A stretch of 35,769 nt of DNA from a virus. Position 1 is the first letter of the stretch. Every line of letters begins with the position of its first letter. Under the pieces are notes generated by a model. The model did no database searches, had not been told where the DNA came from, and was given only the letters and a program-made list of their open reading frames with translations. The stretch lies in IMG/VR virus record IMGVR_UViG_3300037193_001157, positions 1 through 35,769 of that record. One strand, 5' to 3'. The position numbers and the translations under genes are program-made. Shown in pieces: positions 1-8,617 of the stretch.

Positions 1-23
1 ACAACCTGATCGGCGGTGTGTGA
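1..23 (+). CDS. 3' end of an upstream CDS (partial), probably head-tail connector
   Basis: Only the last codons of a gene that begins left of the window are present; they read N-L-I-G-G-V then TGA at 21-23. The stop overlaps the start of the next gene, the tight coupling used throughout this structural operon. In phages of this type the gene before an HK97-gp10-like protein is usually a head-tail adaptor or stopper, but nothing in the six visible residues proves that. Confidence 0.45.
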
Positions 24-490
24 TGCGCTTCCGGTCACGGTCCCGTCTGCGGCTCGGAACACAGGTGTCGACGCAGATCAACACCCGTCAGTACGAGCGT
101 GGCCTACGCCGGTACTTCGGCGGCATGTCCGACGACGTGAAGCGGGCCGTGGACCGCACGCGGATGGACGTGCAGAACGAGGCGCGCCGCCGGGCCCCGG
201 TCGACACCGGCCGGCTGCGCTCGTCGATCGTGTCCCGCGCCGAGGGTTCCGGGCGCAGCGTCGGCTACGTCATCGGCACGAACGTCAACTACGCGGCGGC
301 CGTCGAGTACGGCACGTCCCCGCACGTCATCACCCCGAAGAACAAGCGTGCCTTGTACTGGCCGGGCGCCGCTCATCCCGTGGCGAAGGTGAACCACCCC
401 GGCACCGCCGCGCAGCCGTTCCTCCGTCCGGCGATCGAGATGACGCCGATCTTCTGGCGGGCGCACGCCTCGCAGATCGGACGGCGCTGA
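23..490 (+). CDS. HK97 gp10-like head-tail connector / tail completion protein
   Basis: A protein of about 155 residues with the hallmarks of the HK97 gp10 family: the APVDTGRLRSSI motif in the middle, then a G-T-x-V-x-Y-A stretch followed by V-E-Y-G-T, and near the C terminus AQPFLRPA. Members of this family act at the head-tail interface of siphoviruses during tail completion. The ATG at 23 overlaps the previous stop (TGATG) and sits about six bases after GGCGG; the GTG at 20 is an alternative start adding one residue. The next gene overlaps its stop as TGATG, so translation is probably coupled. Confidence 0.85.
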   Translation: MRFRSRSRLRLGTQVSTQINTRQYERGLRRYFGGMSDDVKRAVDRTRMDVQNEARRRAPVDTGRLRSSIVSRAEGSGRSVGYVIGTNVNYAAAVEYGTSPHVITPKNKRALYWPGAAHPVAKVNHPGTAAQPFLRPAIEMTPIFWRAHASQIGRR

Positions 491-939
491 TGGCCGCCAC
501 GACCGAGGGCGCGATCAAAGCCCGGCTGGAGGCGCTCGGCTCCGGCGTGCCCTTCTTCCGCGAGGGGCCCCGGCCCGGGCAGGCTCCGCCGTACGGTGTG
601 ATCCAGCGCGAGGACATCCGCCTGAACAGTGTGGCGAACGGTGACTTCGGCGACCCGGACGCCGATCTGTCCGTCGTCGAGATCATCACCGTCGACCTGA
701 TCCAGCCCGCGCGGACCAAGGTGAACACCCGGCTGGCGCGCAACGCCGAACGCTACGGCCTGGCCGAGACGTTCGCCGCGGCCCTGCACGGCTGCCAACT
801 GCCCGACGCCCCCAGCAAGGTGTACGGCGTCCGCGTGCAGGACATCGACCGGTTCCCCGTCGCGGACAACCAGCTGCGCGAGTCCATCACCGTCGAGGTG
901 CACCGCGAGCTGCGCCGCACGGAGGTGATCCCCGTATGA
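490..939 (+). CDS. Probable tail terminator / tail completion protein
   Basis: A protein of 149 residues starting at the ATG that overlaps the previous stop. It has no motif I can name with certainty. Its place between the gp10-like connector and the major tail protein, its size, and the alternating beta-strand and helix character fit the tail terminator (lambda gpU or HK97 gp10-neighbour type) that caps the tail tube before head joining. The function is inferred from gene order. It ends in an ATGA overlap with the next small gene. Confidence 0.6.
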   Translation: MAATTEGAIKARLEALGSGVPFFREGPRPGQAPPYGVIQREDIRLNSVANGDFGDPDADLSVVEIITVDLIQPARTKVNTRLARNAERYGLAETFAAALHGCQLPDAPSKVYGVRVQDIDRFPVADNQLRESITVEVHRELRRTEVIPV

Positions 940-1211
940 GGACCACGTACACCGAGCTGCCCCGTGACGAGGTGATCGCCGCCCTCGGCCCGCACTGGCC
1001 GCCCCGCCCCGGCGCCACCGTGGCCCGCATCCGCGCCGCCATCACCAACGGCGCCGTAGCCGTGCACGGAGCCAACGCGAAGCCCGGGTGCACGTGGTGG
1101 GTGGTGGACGGGCTGATCGTGCCGCAGGACGCCGGCCCCGCACCCGATCTGCCCGCCGCCCGCTTCGAGACCGTCCCCCAGCCCGCAGCCGACGCCCCAC
1201 CCCTCACGTAA
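936..1211 (+). CDS. Small hypothetical protein in tail operon
   Basis: A protein of 91 residues beginning at the ATG within ATGA (936-939). It shows a T-W-W-V-V-D-G core that could be a small beta fold, then a Pro/Ala-rich tail. I do not recognise the family. The overlap with the upstream gene and the absence of any promoter-like gap make it part of the head-tail operon. It may be a minor connector or a tail accessory protein, but nothing in the sequence shows this directly. Confidence 0.6.
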   Translation: MRTTYTELPRDEVIAALGPHWPPRPGATVARIRAAITNGAVAVHGANAKPGCTWWVVDGLIVPQDAGPAPDLPAARFETVPQPAADAPPLT

Positions 1212-1245
1212 CCGGGCCGGACCCCGGCACCAGGAAGGAACCGAG

Positions 1246-1809
1246 ATGCCCATCTCCCGAGTCACCAAGCTGTACGCGGTGCAGGACGCGAAGATCGCGC
1301 CACTCACCTCCGACCCCGAGGGCGGTACCCCGGTGTACGGGGCCCTCGTTGACGTGCCCGGCATCAAGTCGGTGGAGATCTCCGGTGACGTCGAGGTGAA
1401 GGAACTCCGGGGTGACAACACGCTGTTGGACTCCGACGCCGCGATCTCCAACGTCACCGTGTCGTTCCCTCACGCGAAGCTGTCGCTGGACGTGCTGAAG
1501 GCGCTCATGTCCAGCACGGTCACGGACTCCGGCACCACGCCCGCGCAGAAGAGCGTGTGGAAGATGACCAAGACCGCCAAGCCCCTGCCCTTCAAGCTGG
1601 AGGCGGTCACCCCGGTCAGCGGCGGTGACCTCATCGGCGGCGACGTTCATTTCGTTCTCTACAAGTGCATCATGGCCAGCTTCCCCGGGTTGGGCCTCGC
1701 CGAGGAGGACTACAAGACGCCGGAGATCGAGGCCCGCGCCGTGCCGCTCATCAGCAACGGCGAGTGGATCGACGTGGTCATCAACGAGACCGCCGTCGCG
1801 ATCGCCTAA
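1246..1809 (+). CDS. Major tail tube protein
   Basis: A protein of 187 residues with an AAGGAA ribosome-binding site at about 1233-1238. The order of neighbours (completion proteins before; frameshifted chaperones and tape measure after) and the N-terminal pattern, a short start followed by V-P-G-I-K-S-V-E-I-S-G-D and E-L-R-G-D, match actinophage major tail proteins of the lambda gpV / HK97 type. It would polymerise into the tail tube around the tape measure. A strong GC-rich hairpin follows the stop, consistent with this being the most abundantly expressed tail gene. Confidence 0.85.
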   Translation: MPISRVTKLYAVQDAKIAPLTSDPEGGTPVYGALVDVPGIKSVEISGDVEVKELRGDNTLLDSDAAISNVTVSFPHAKLSLDVLKALMSSTVTDSGTTPAQKSVWKMTKTAKPLPFKLEAVTPVSGGDLIGGDVHFVLYKCIMASFPGLGLAEEDYKTPEIEARAVPLISNGEWIDVVINETAVAIA

Positions 1810-1810
1810 G

Positions 1811-1855
1811 GCCCCGGGTCGGGCGCGTCCTCGCTCAGCGCGCCCGCCCCGGCCC
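1811..1855 (+). terminator. Hairpin after major tail gene (terminator or attenuator)
   Basis: CGGGCGCG (1820-1827) pairs perfectly with CGCGCCCG (1839-1846) around an 11-base loop, and flanking CCGG/CCGG bases could extend the stem. There is no T-run. It lies directly after the major tail stop and before the lower-abundance chaperone and tape-measure genes, so partial termination or 3'-end protection is the likely role (inferred). Confidence 0.5.
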
Positions 1856-1904
1856 CCTCCCCATCCGCAGGCCGAAACCCGGCACTGACCCCAGGGACAC
1901 CACC

Positions 1905-2420
1905 ATGACGCAAGGCCTTGACCTGCTCGCCGAGGGCGGCGACGTCACCCTCACCGACGGCACCACCGTCTCGCTGCGCTACAGCTTCCGCGCCCTCGCG
2001 CTGCTGGAGGCCCGCTACGGTTCCGTGGCCGCCGTACAGAAGGCGATCGACACCACCGGCGAGGGCGCCGCGTTCGGCCCGATCATTCAGCTCGTCGGCG
2101 CCGGATGTGTCGGGCCCGGCGGATTCGAACCGCATTTCAGGGAGCACCAGGACGCCAAGGGCGTACGCCGCATCTCCGGCGACATCGTGTACCGGCGCCG
2201 CACGGACGGTGCGGACATTGCCGACCTGCTCCACCCCGGCCGCACCGAGGCCTATGTCGAGGCGTTCAACGCGGCGTTCTCCAAGGCGCTGGAGTCCCTG
2301 GGAAACGACGGGCCCCCGGCCGTGCCCGGGGTGACGGTCGAGACGGTTTCCCCTGGGCTGAGTGCTACTACCTCGCCGTCGGTGCCCTCCACATTCCTCC
2401 CGGAGCCTTCTGGGACATGA
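1905..2420 (+). CDS. Tail assembly chaperone (G-like, unshifted product)
   Basis: A protein of 171 residues starting at the ATG at 1905. It occupies the lambda gpG slot between the major tail protein and the tape measure. The core contains an S-L-R-Y-S-F-R-A-L-A-L-L-E-A-R-Y-G block typical of actinophage chaperones, and the C-terminal 20 residues after the frameshift point are low-complexity Ser/Thr/Pro. Such chaperones coat the tape measure during tail assembly and are absent from the virion. Most ribosomes would make this form; a minority would shift into the overlapping frame (next entry). Confidence 0.8.
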   Translation: MTQGLDLLAEGGDVTLTDGTTVSLRYSFRALALLEARYGSVAAVQKAIDTTGEGAAFGPIIQLVGAGCVGPGGFEPHFREHQDAKGVRRISGDIVYRRRTDGADIADLLHPGRTEAYVEAFNAAFSKALESLGNDGPPAVPGVTVETVSPGLSATTSPSVPSTFLPEPSGT

Positions 2421-2545
2421 CGCTCTGCCAGCTCATGACGCTGGCAGAGCAGCACCAGGCCGCCCACCAGACCGGCGGCCACCGCACAGCCGAACCCGCG
2501 GACGGGGCCTCCCTCATGGGGTTCGCGTCGATGCGCCGCACCTGA
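1905..2545 (+). CDS. Tail assembly chaperone G-T fusion via -1 frameshift
   Basis: The frame one base back from the G frame stays open to a TGA at 2543-2545 and encodes a T-like domain: W-A-E-C-Y-Y-L-A, then P-P-G-A-F-W-D-M-T, typical of the C-terminal part of siphophage chaperone fusions. There is no separate start or ribosome-binding site for this domain. A -1 shift near 2351-2354 would give a fusion of about 213 residues. The conserved architecture of this pair across siphoviruses supports the call; the exact slip site is inferred. Confidence 0.7.
2347..2356 (+). other. Probable -1 ribosomal frameshift site
   Basis: The sequence TTTCCCCTGG lies where the G frame reads TCC-CCT-GGG. A Pro tRNA on CCT (2352-2354) can slip back to CCC, after which the next codon is TGG in the T frame, giving ...V-S-P then W-A-E-C. 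This is not a canonical X-XXY-YYZ heptamer in the correct phase, so the site is a best guess. Confidence 0.4.
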
Positions 2546-2562
2546 ATCCGAGGAGGTGACCC

Positions 2563-5500
2563 GTGGCCGACGACATCAACCTGCCGAACCTGGTGTCGCA
2601 TCTGGCGGTCAACCTCGACGGGTTGCAGGGCACGGTCGCCGACGCCTCACGGCAGGGCTCCAGCGTCGGCGCCGCGCTCGGCGGTGGCATCCAGCGGCAG
2701 CTTCGGGACCTGCTCGCGAACCTGCCAGAGGTGCAGGTCGACGCGAACAGCGACCAAGCCGACCGCGACTTGGCCCGCCTGCGCGAGCAGCTCCAGGGCC
2801 TCGCCGACGAGCGGATCGGCGTGGACGTCTCGATCGACGAGGCGCTACGCCGCATCAACCAGCTCACCCCGCACCTTCAGCGGCTCTCGGGTGAACACCC
2901 CGAGATCAACGTGCAGGCCGCCACCCGGCAGGCCGCCCGGCAGCTGGACGAACTCCTCGCCGCAGCCCGCCGCGTCGACGACACGGACGTCGATATCGAC
3001 GTGGACGTGGACACCGACCGGCCCCAGCGACTCACCGGAATCATCGGCCGCCTCGGCTCGGTCGCCGGGAGCGCGGCGGGTGCGCTCGCCGGGGTGGGGA
3101 AGGCGGCGGCCGGGATCGGCGCGGCCGTGCCCCTCGCGGCTGGCCTCGTGCAGACCCTCGCGAACGTTGCCCCGGCTGCGGGTGTGGCGGTCACGGGTAT
3201 GGCTGCGATGCAGCTGGCGTCCGGCACGGTCAAGCTCGCGGCCGTCGGCATGGACGACGCCCTGTCGGCCGCGCTGGACCCCTCCAAGGCCGAGGAGTTC
3301 AACGAGGCGCTGAAGAAGCTGAGCCCGGCGGCCCGCGAGGTCGCGACGGCTGTGCGGGACATGAGCCCGGCTCTGCGCGACCTTCAGCAGTCCGTGCAGC
3401 AGGAAGTGTTCCGCGGCCTGGCGGACAACTTGGAACGCACCGCGAAGTCCGTGCTGCCGGTGCTGCGTACGAACCTCCTCAACTCGGCGACCGCGCTCGG
3501 CGACATGGCGGCCGGCGCGCTCGGTGCGGCCAAGGAGTTGGCGGACTCCGGGACGCTGGGGCAGGCCCTCGGCTCAGCGAGCACGGGCCTGCGGAACCTG
3601 TCCGGCCTGCCCGGCATGGTCGTCACCGCGCTCGGTCAAGTTGCTGCGGCGGCTGGCCCGTCGTTCGAGCGGCTGACCGCGGCGGCGGCGCACTCGGCGA
3701 ACGCGATTGGTGAGCGGATCGGCAAGGCGTTCGAGTCCGGCGCGATGGAAGACGCCATTGAGACGGCGATCGACCTGATCGGCGACCTGATGGAAGTGGG
3801 CGCCAACGTCGGGAGGATCATCGGCGGGATCTTCAACGCGGTGCCGGCCGGTGGCGGCGGGCTCGTCGGGACGCTTCAGCAGGTCACCGGAGCAATCGCC
3901 GACATCGTGAACACCGAGGGCGTGCAATCCGGGCTGCGCTCCCTGTTCGAGACGATGGGCACGATCGGCACCACCGTGGCTCCGCTGCTCGGCTCCGCCC
4001 TCAGCGCGGTCGCCCCCGTGTTCACGGCCCTCGGCCCGCCGATCCAGACGCTCGTGACGACCCTGGGCGGCGCCCTCCAGCCGATCATCGTGGCGCTCGG
4101 CCCTGTTCTTCAGGCCGTGGCCGGCGCGGTGGGGCAGCTGGTCGTGGCCGTATCGCCGCTGCTCGCCGTGTTCGGCCAGCTGATCACGGCGCTGCTGCCG
4201 GTGGTCATGCCGCTGTTCCAGGCACTACAGCAAGTGTTCGTCGCGCTGGCGCCCGTGCTCCAGCAAGTTGCTGACGCGCTGCTCGGGGCGCTCGCGCCGA
4301 TCCTCGCGCAGATGCCCACCTACGTGCAGCCGTTCGCGGACCTCCTCGCGCAGCTCGCGCAAACGCTGCTGCCGATCCTCGCGGACCTGTTCGTGCAGCT
4401 GGCGCCGAGCCTGGCCACGCTGGGCGCTGCGTTCGGCCAGCTGCTCGCCGCCGCCGCGCCGATCATGGCCGCGTTCGGTCAACTGGTCGTGCTCATCCTG
4501 AACGCCCTGATGCCGATCATCCAACCCCTGATCGGCCTGATCGCCAGCCTGGCCGGGATCCTCGCTGGGCTGCTGGCGGGGACGATCACGAACGTCGTCG
4601 TGCCCGTACTGAAGTTCATCGCCAAGCTGCTGACGGGCGACTTCTCCGGGGCCTGGCAGATGGCTCAGAACGGCGTCGGCAAGGCGGCCTCGTTCATCAG
4701 CGAGAAGGCGTCGGCCATCGGCAAGTGGATCGGCGACGCGGTGGGGAAGGCCGTCGGCTGGCTCCGCGGCATGGGCGCCCGGGCACTGTCCGCGCTGGGT
4801 AACCTCGCGGCGAGCATGGTCACGCCGGCGGTGCGGGCCGGCCAGTCGATGGTGAACGCGATCAACCAGAAGATCTCTGCGGCGATCACGTGGGTGCGCG
4901 GTCTGCCGGGTCGGGCCCGTGCGGCTCTCGGGAGCCTGAACGGCACGCTGGTCGCCGCGGGCAAGTCGTTGATCCAGGGGTTCATCAACGGCATCTCGTC
5001 CATGGTCGGCGCCGTGAAGGGCAAGCTCGGCGAGATCACGGGGAAGCTGACCAGCTGGAAGGGCCCGCCAGCCAAGGACGCCCGGATCCTCACCCCGGCT
5101 GGTCGGCTGCTGATCCAGGGATTCATCCGCGGCATCGACGACTCGACGGCCAAACTGCGGTCGCGGCTGGAGTCCATCACCAAGGCCCTGCCGGCGAACG
5201 TCCGCAACGGGGTGGGTAAGTCGCTGGCCGCCTCGACGCGCGAGTTGCAGAAGCTCGTCACGAAGCGGGACAACGTCTTCAAGGCGCTGGCCAACGTAGA
5301 GAAGAAGATCAAGGATCTCGTCTCGAAGCGGGACAAGGTCCGGGCCGACATCACGAAGGGCATCCTCGACGAGGCCAACATCACCACCGGCCACGCCGAT
5401 GTGAACAGCGTCAGCGCGATCACGGTGGGGCTACAGCAGGCACTCAAGGCGACGAAGGACTTCCAGGCGAACATCGCCAAGTTGCGGAAGGCGGGGCTGC

Positions 5501-6105
5501 GGTCGGACCTGTTGCAGCAGATCGCCGACGCCGGAGTCGAGGCGGGCGGCGCGACAGCCCGTGCTCTGGCGAACGCGACCCCCGCCGAGCTGAAGAAAAT
5601 CAACGACCTTCAGGGACAGCTTGCGAAGTCCGCCACGGCGACCGGCAACACCGTGGGCGACGCCTTGTACTCGGCGGGCATCCGCGCGGCGCAGGGCCTC
5701 CTCGCCGGTCTCCGGTCCCAAGAGGGCGCCATCGAGCGGCAGATGCGCCGGATCGCCGAGGGCATGCTGAAGACGGTCAAGAAGTCCCACAAGACCAAGA
5801 GCCCATCTCGCGCCTTCCACGACATCGGCGTCATGGACATGGAGGGCTGGCGCGGCGGCCTCACTGCCACCTCGGCCCGCGTCATGGAGGCGGCCCGGTC
5901 GGTCGCGGCCGGCGTCCTCGACGCCGCGTCCGGGGTGGGCGGTGCCCTGTCCGCCACGCCGCTGCCCGGGCAACTCGCCGCGGTGTATGCGGGCGGCGGT
6001 GGCGGTGGGAGCGACACCTACAACATCAACATGTACGGCACGCAGGCGACGCCGGGCGAGCTGGTCCGTGAGCTGTCGTGGCGCGGCCTCGTGGGGAGGC
6101 GGTGA
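2563..6105 (+). CDS. Tape measure protein
   Basis: The longest gene here, 1180 residues, with a near-perfect AGGAGGTGA site (2551-2559) before its GTG start. Residues about 55-145 are Asp/Arg-rich and helical, about 165-225 are Ala/Gly-rich hydrophobic, and about 465-690 consist of short repeats of the form A-x-x-P-x-L-x-x-L, a hydrophobic region typical of tape measures. The C terminus ends with a Gly-rich linker and an N-I-N-M-Y-G beta motif. The protein sets tail length and is ejected with DNA. Using the known rule of about 0.15 nm per residue, the tail would be roughly 175 nm (inference). No peptidase motif was recognised. Confidence 0.95.
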   Translation: MADDINLPNLVSHLAVNLDGLQGTVADASRQGSSVGAALGGGIQRQLRDLLANLPEVQVDANSDQADRDLARLREQLQGLADERIGVDVSIDEALRRINQLTPHLQRLSGEHPEINVQAATRQAARQLDELLAAARRVDDTDVDIDVDVDTDRPQRLTGIIGRLGSVAGSAAGALAGVGKAAAGIGAAVPLAAGLVQTLANVAPAAGVAVTGMAAMQLASGTVKLAAVGMDDALSAALDPSKAEEFNEALKKLSPAAREVATAVRDMSPALRDLQQSVQQEVFRGLADNLERTAKSVLPVLRTNLLNSATALGDMAAGALGAAKELADSGTLGQALGSASTGLRNLSGLPGMVVTALGQVAAAAGPSFERLTAAAAHSANAIGERIGKAFESGAMEDAIETAIDLIGDLMEVGANVGRIIGGIFNAVPAGGGGLVGTLQQVTGAIADIVNTEGVQSGLRSLFETMGTIGTTVAPLLGSALSAVAPVFTALGPPIQTLVTTLGGALQPIIVALGPVLQAVAGAVGQLVVAVSPLLAVFGQLITALLPVVMPLFQALQQVFVALAPVLQQVADALLGALAPILAQMPTYVQPFADLLAQLAQTLLPILADLFVQLAPSLATLGAAFGQLLAAAAPIMAAFGQLVVLILNALMPIIQPLIGLIASLAGILAGLLAGTITNVVVPVLKFIAKLLTGDFSGAWQMAQNGVGKAASFISEKASAIGKWIGDAVGKAVGWLRGMGARALSALGNLAASMVTPAVRAGQSMVNAINQKISAAITWVRGLPGRARAALGSLNGTLVAAGKSLIQGFINGISSMVGAVKGKLGEITGKLTSWKGPPAKDARILTPAGRLLIQGFIRGIDDSTAKLRSRLESITKALPANVRNGVGKSLAASTRELQKLVTKRDNVFKALANVEKKIKDLVSKRDKVRADITKGILDEANITTGHADVNSVSAITVGLQQALKATKDFQANIAKLRKAGLRSDLLQQIADAGVEAGGATARALANATPAELKKINDLQGQLAKSATATGNTVGDALYSAGIRAAQGLLAGLRSQEGAIERQMRRIAEGMLKTVKKSHKTKSPSRAFHDIGVMDMEGWRGGLTATSARVMEAARSVAAGVLDAASGVGGALSATPLPGQLAAVYAGGGGGGSDTYNINMYGTQATPGELVRELSWRGLVGRR

Positions 6106-6107
6106 CC

Positions 6108-7514
6108 GTGGCTCAGCAGGCAATCGGCCGGGTGCAGTGGGGCGACCTCACGTTCGGCCCCGGCAGCCCGTACGCGGTGACGGGGATCGAGGGGCTGGAC
6201 GATCTGCCGGCCATCCGGTCCGAGGACGTGGACCGGCCGGGCCAGCACGGCGACTACACCGGTCCGGACTACACCGAGGCCCGCACCGTGCAGCTGAAGC
6301 TGGGGCTGCGGGGCGAGACGCCGGACGACCTGCGGGCCCTGTCGATCGCGTTGCGGAACGCGACGCAGCCGCAGACGCAGCCCGCCCCGCTCCAGTTCCT
6401 CGATCAGAACATCCTCGTGTGGGCGAAGGTCAGGAAGCGTGCGATCCCGTACGACGCCGAGTACCTCTGGCGCATCGGGGACGCCGCGCTGGAGCTGTAC
6501 TGCGCCGACCCCTACCTCTACGGGCTGGAGGAGAAGACGGCGTGGACGACGGCGTACAGTCCGGCGGCTGGCCGGTCGTACCCGCTCGCGTACAACGGTG
6601 CCGGCGTCGAGGTGCGGAACCTCGTGCTCAACCCGAGCGCTGAGGTGGACCTCACGAACACCGTGTCGCTCGGGGCGAACATCACGCGGACTCGGGTGAC
6701 CACCGACACCAAGTTCGGCGTGGCCAGCGTCGAGCACACGCACACTTCGGGCACCGCATCGCAGGCCGGCGGGCTGTGGCTGATCCCCCCGCAGACCGAG
6801 GGCGCCACGCTCCGCATGTCGTTCTGGGTGAAGGTCGTGTCCGGGTCGCCCGCCTCCGGCTATGTGGCGCTGCGTCTGGCCACTGGTACGCCGCTCCAGC
6901 TGGCGTTGCCCGCGCTGCCTCCGGCCGGGACGTGGGGGCGGATCGACGTCGCCTACACGCTTGGCCCGGGCGAGTCCTATGACCGGATCGGTCTCGCCCT
7001 CAACGGGTCCACGGGGACGGTGTGGCGGGTGGACGGCGTCATGTGCGACCCGTCCGGCCAGCTCAACGAGTACATCGACGGCAGCCTGCCGGGCGGCACC
7101 TGGGATGGCACGGCGCACGCCTCGACGTCCCGCCGCGCGGTGTCCTGGCCCCGGGCGTACGGCGACGCTGGTGAGTCCGGGCGGCTGACCGCGGTGAACG
7201 ACGGCGCGTCCCCGGCGTTCCCGATCCTGCGGCTGGACGGGCCGGTCGCGAACCCGGCGATCGAGCAGATAGGCGGCGGCATCCTCACCCTCGACGCCAC
7301 CCTCCAGCCCGGCGAGTACCTGCTGATCGACACCCGCACCCGGGCTGTCCTGTTCATGGGCTCGACGCCGCGCCGCTCGTGGGTGCGCGCCGGTTCGGCG
7401 TGGCCCGTGCTCAAGCGCGGCTCCAACGAACTCGCCTACCGGGGCAGCGCGCTGCCCGGTGCGCCCGGCCAATCGTCCCTGCTGACCGCCACGTGGCGAG
7501 ACACCAGCCTGTAA
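6108..7514 (+). CDS. Distal tail (Dit-like) protein with inserted carbohydrate-binding-like domain
   Basis: A protein of 468 residues starting at the GTG at 6108, two bases after the tape-measure stop, with GGGGAGG upstream. Residues 1-155 resemble the N-terminal ring domain of siphophage Dit proteins. The C-terminal 120 residues carry the matching D-G-P-V-A-N-P-x-I, T-L-Q-P-G-E-Y-L-L-I-D and L-K-R-G-S-N-E-L beta elements. Between them (about 165-343) is a domain beginning N-L-V-L-N-P-S-A-E and ending Y-I-D-G-S-L-P-G-G-T-W, an actinophage carbohydrate-binding-like jelly roll. The insert is flanked by related hinge sequences, RSYPLAY and VSWPRAY. It joins the tail tube to the adsorption apparatus. 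Confidence 0.8.
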   Translation: MAQQAIGRVQWGDLTFGPGSPYAVTGIEGLDDLPAIRSEDVDRPGQHGDYTGPDYTEARTVQLKLGLRGETPDDLRALSIALRNATQPQTQPAPLQFLDQNILVWAKVRKRAIPYDAEYLWRIGDAALELYCADPYLYGLEEKTAWTTAYSPAAGRSYPLAYNGAGVEVRNLVLNPSAEVDLTNTVSLGANITRTRVTTDTKFGVASVEHTHTSGTASQAGGLWLIPPQTEGATLRMSFWVKVVSGSPASGYVALRLATGTPLQLALPALPPAGTWGRIDVAYTLGPGESYDRIGLALNGSTGTVWRVDGVMCDPSGQLNEYIDGSLPGGTWDGTAHASTSRRAVSWPRAYGDAGESGRLTAVNDGASPAFPILRLDGPVANPAIEQIGGGILTLDATLQPGEYLLIDTRTRAVLFMGSTPRRSWVRAGSAWPVLKRGSNELAYRGSALPGAPGQSSLLTATWRDTSL

Positions 7515-7531
7515 GAAGGGAGGCCTGAGAG

Positions 7532-8617
7532 ATGGCCGCTATCAACCCGCCGCCGTGGATGCAGGGCGGCACGTACCCGGCCCGGAGTGACCGGCTGGTG
7601 ATCACGTCACTGATGTCGTACCCCGGGTTCGCGGTCGACGAGCCGACACCCATGCGGATCCGGCAGGGCGTCAAGCCCAGCTACCAGAACGCGCAGATGA
7701 AGGTGCGCGCCGCAGCGACACCGAACATGACGGTGATCGTGTCCGCCGGGTTCGCGTTCATCGACCAGCACGACACGGGCGGCGTCGGCACCTACCTCTG
7801 CGTCAACGACGCAGACCTCACCCTGACGGTGCAGCCCGCCGGTGGCGCTGGACAGTACCGCAAAGACGCCGTGGTCGCCTCGGTGTACGACCAGGAGTAC
7901 GCGGGCGGCCTGTCCGAATGGCGGCTGGAGATCATCCAGGGCGCCTACGCCGCGAGCGCGGGCGCGGCGGTGCGTCCGGCGCTGCCGGCCAACGCGCAGC
8001 TGCTCGCCGAGCTGGCGATCGGCCCGAGTCAGACCTCGGTGGCGGCGGCGAACATCACGGACTACCGACAGTACGCGGTGGCTGCGGGCGGCATCGTGCC
8101 GGTGTCGTCGAACAACGCACCGAACCGACTGCACCCGGGGCAGGCGCTGTACCTCACCGACACGGACGTGCTGGAGCTTGGGCAGCTGGCGGGGACGAAG
8201 CGGCAGGTGCGCGAGTACGTGCGGCCGTCGTCGTCGCTCCAGGCCGCGAACCCGCCCTTCAACGTCGTCGCCACCTACACCGACTTCCTGTCGGCCTCGT
8301 GGGCGCCGATCACCGTCACCGTGCCCCCGTCGGGCATGGTCCGGGTGTCGATCTCGGCCAACGCGGAGAACACGAACACGTCCACGTCCACCTGCCACGT
8401 GACGTGGCGCGCGTCGGGGGCGACGACGATCACCGCTTCGTCGTTCAACTCCCTCACCGCGGCGGGCGGTCGTCTCGCAGCGACCCGTACGCGGCTCATC
8501 ACCGGGCTCACCCCGGGCGCCAGCCTCACGATCACCCCGCAGTGGAACATCAGCTCCGGCTCGTCCAGCACGGCGACGATCTCCGGCGGCACGCTGGAGG
8601 TGACCCCGATCCCGTGA
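7532..8617 (+). CDS. Minor tail / baseplate protein
   Basis: A protein of 361 residues, ATG start preceded by AAGGGAGG at 7516-7523. The first 200 residues are built like the upper baseplate or receptor-binding-base proteins of actinophages: M-A-A-I-N-P-P-P-W at the start, Y-L-C-V-N-D-A-D-L-T-L-T-V and Y-R-K-D-A-V-V-A-S-V-Y-D. The last 120 residues form a Ser/Thr-rich beta sandwich. It sits between the Dit-like protein and the hub protein, as expected for a minor tail component that may contact the host surface. Confidence 0.7.
   Translation: MAAINPPPWMQGGTYPARSDRLVITSLMSYPGFAVDEPTPMRIRQGVKPSYQNAQMKVRAAATPNMTVIVSAGFAFIDQHDTGGVGTYLCVNDADLTLTVQPAGGAGQYRKDAVVASVYDQEYAGGLSEWRLEIIQGAYAASAGAAVRPALPANAQLLAELAIGPSQTSVAAANITDYRQYAVAAGGIVPVSSNNAPNRLHPGQALYLTDTDVLELGQLAGTKRQVREYVRPSSSLQAANPPFNVVATYTDFLSASWAPITVTVPPSGMVRVSISANAENTNTSTSTCHVTWRASGATTITASSFNSLTAAGGRLAATRTRLITGLTPGASLTITPQWNISSGSSSTATISGGTLEVTPIP

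Noticed and set aside
6018-7472. Long open frame of 484 codons on the minus strand opposite the Dit-like gene
   Set aside because: It is low complexity (Arg, Gly, His, Pro), lacks a family pattern and lies opposite a well-supported gene; long antisense frames are normal at this GC content. The same applies to minus-strand frames at 4225-5394, 8275-9882 and 12350-13798.
7918-8613. Upstream extension of the hub protein gene
   Set aside because: The frame is open back to 7918, but the extension reads as Arg/Gly/Ala-rich shadow sequence of the previous gene, and a GTGA overlap start at 8614 is in place.
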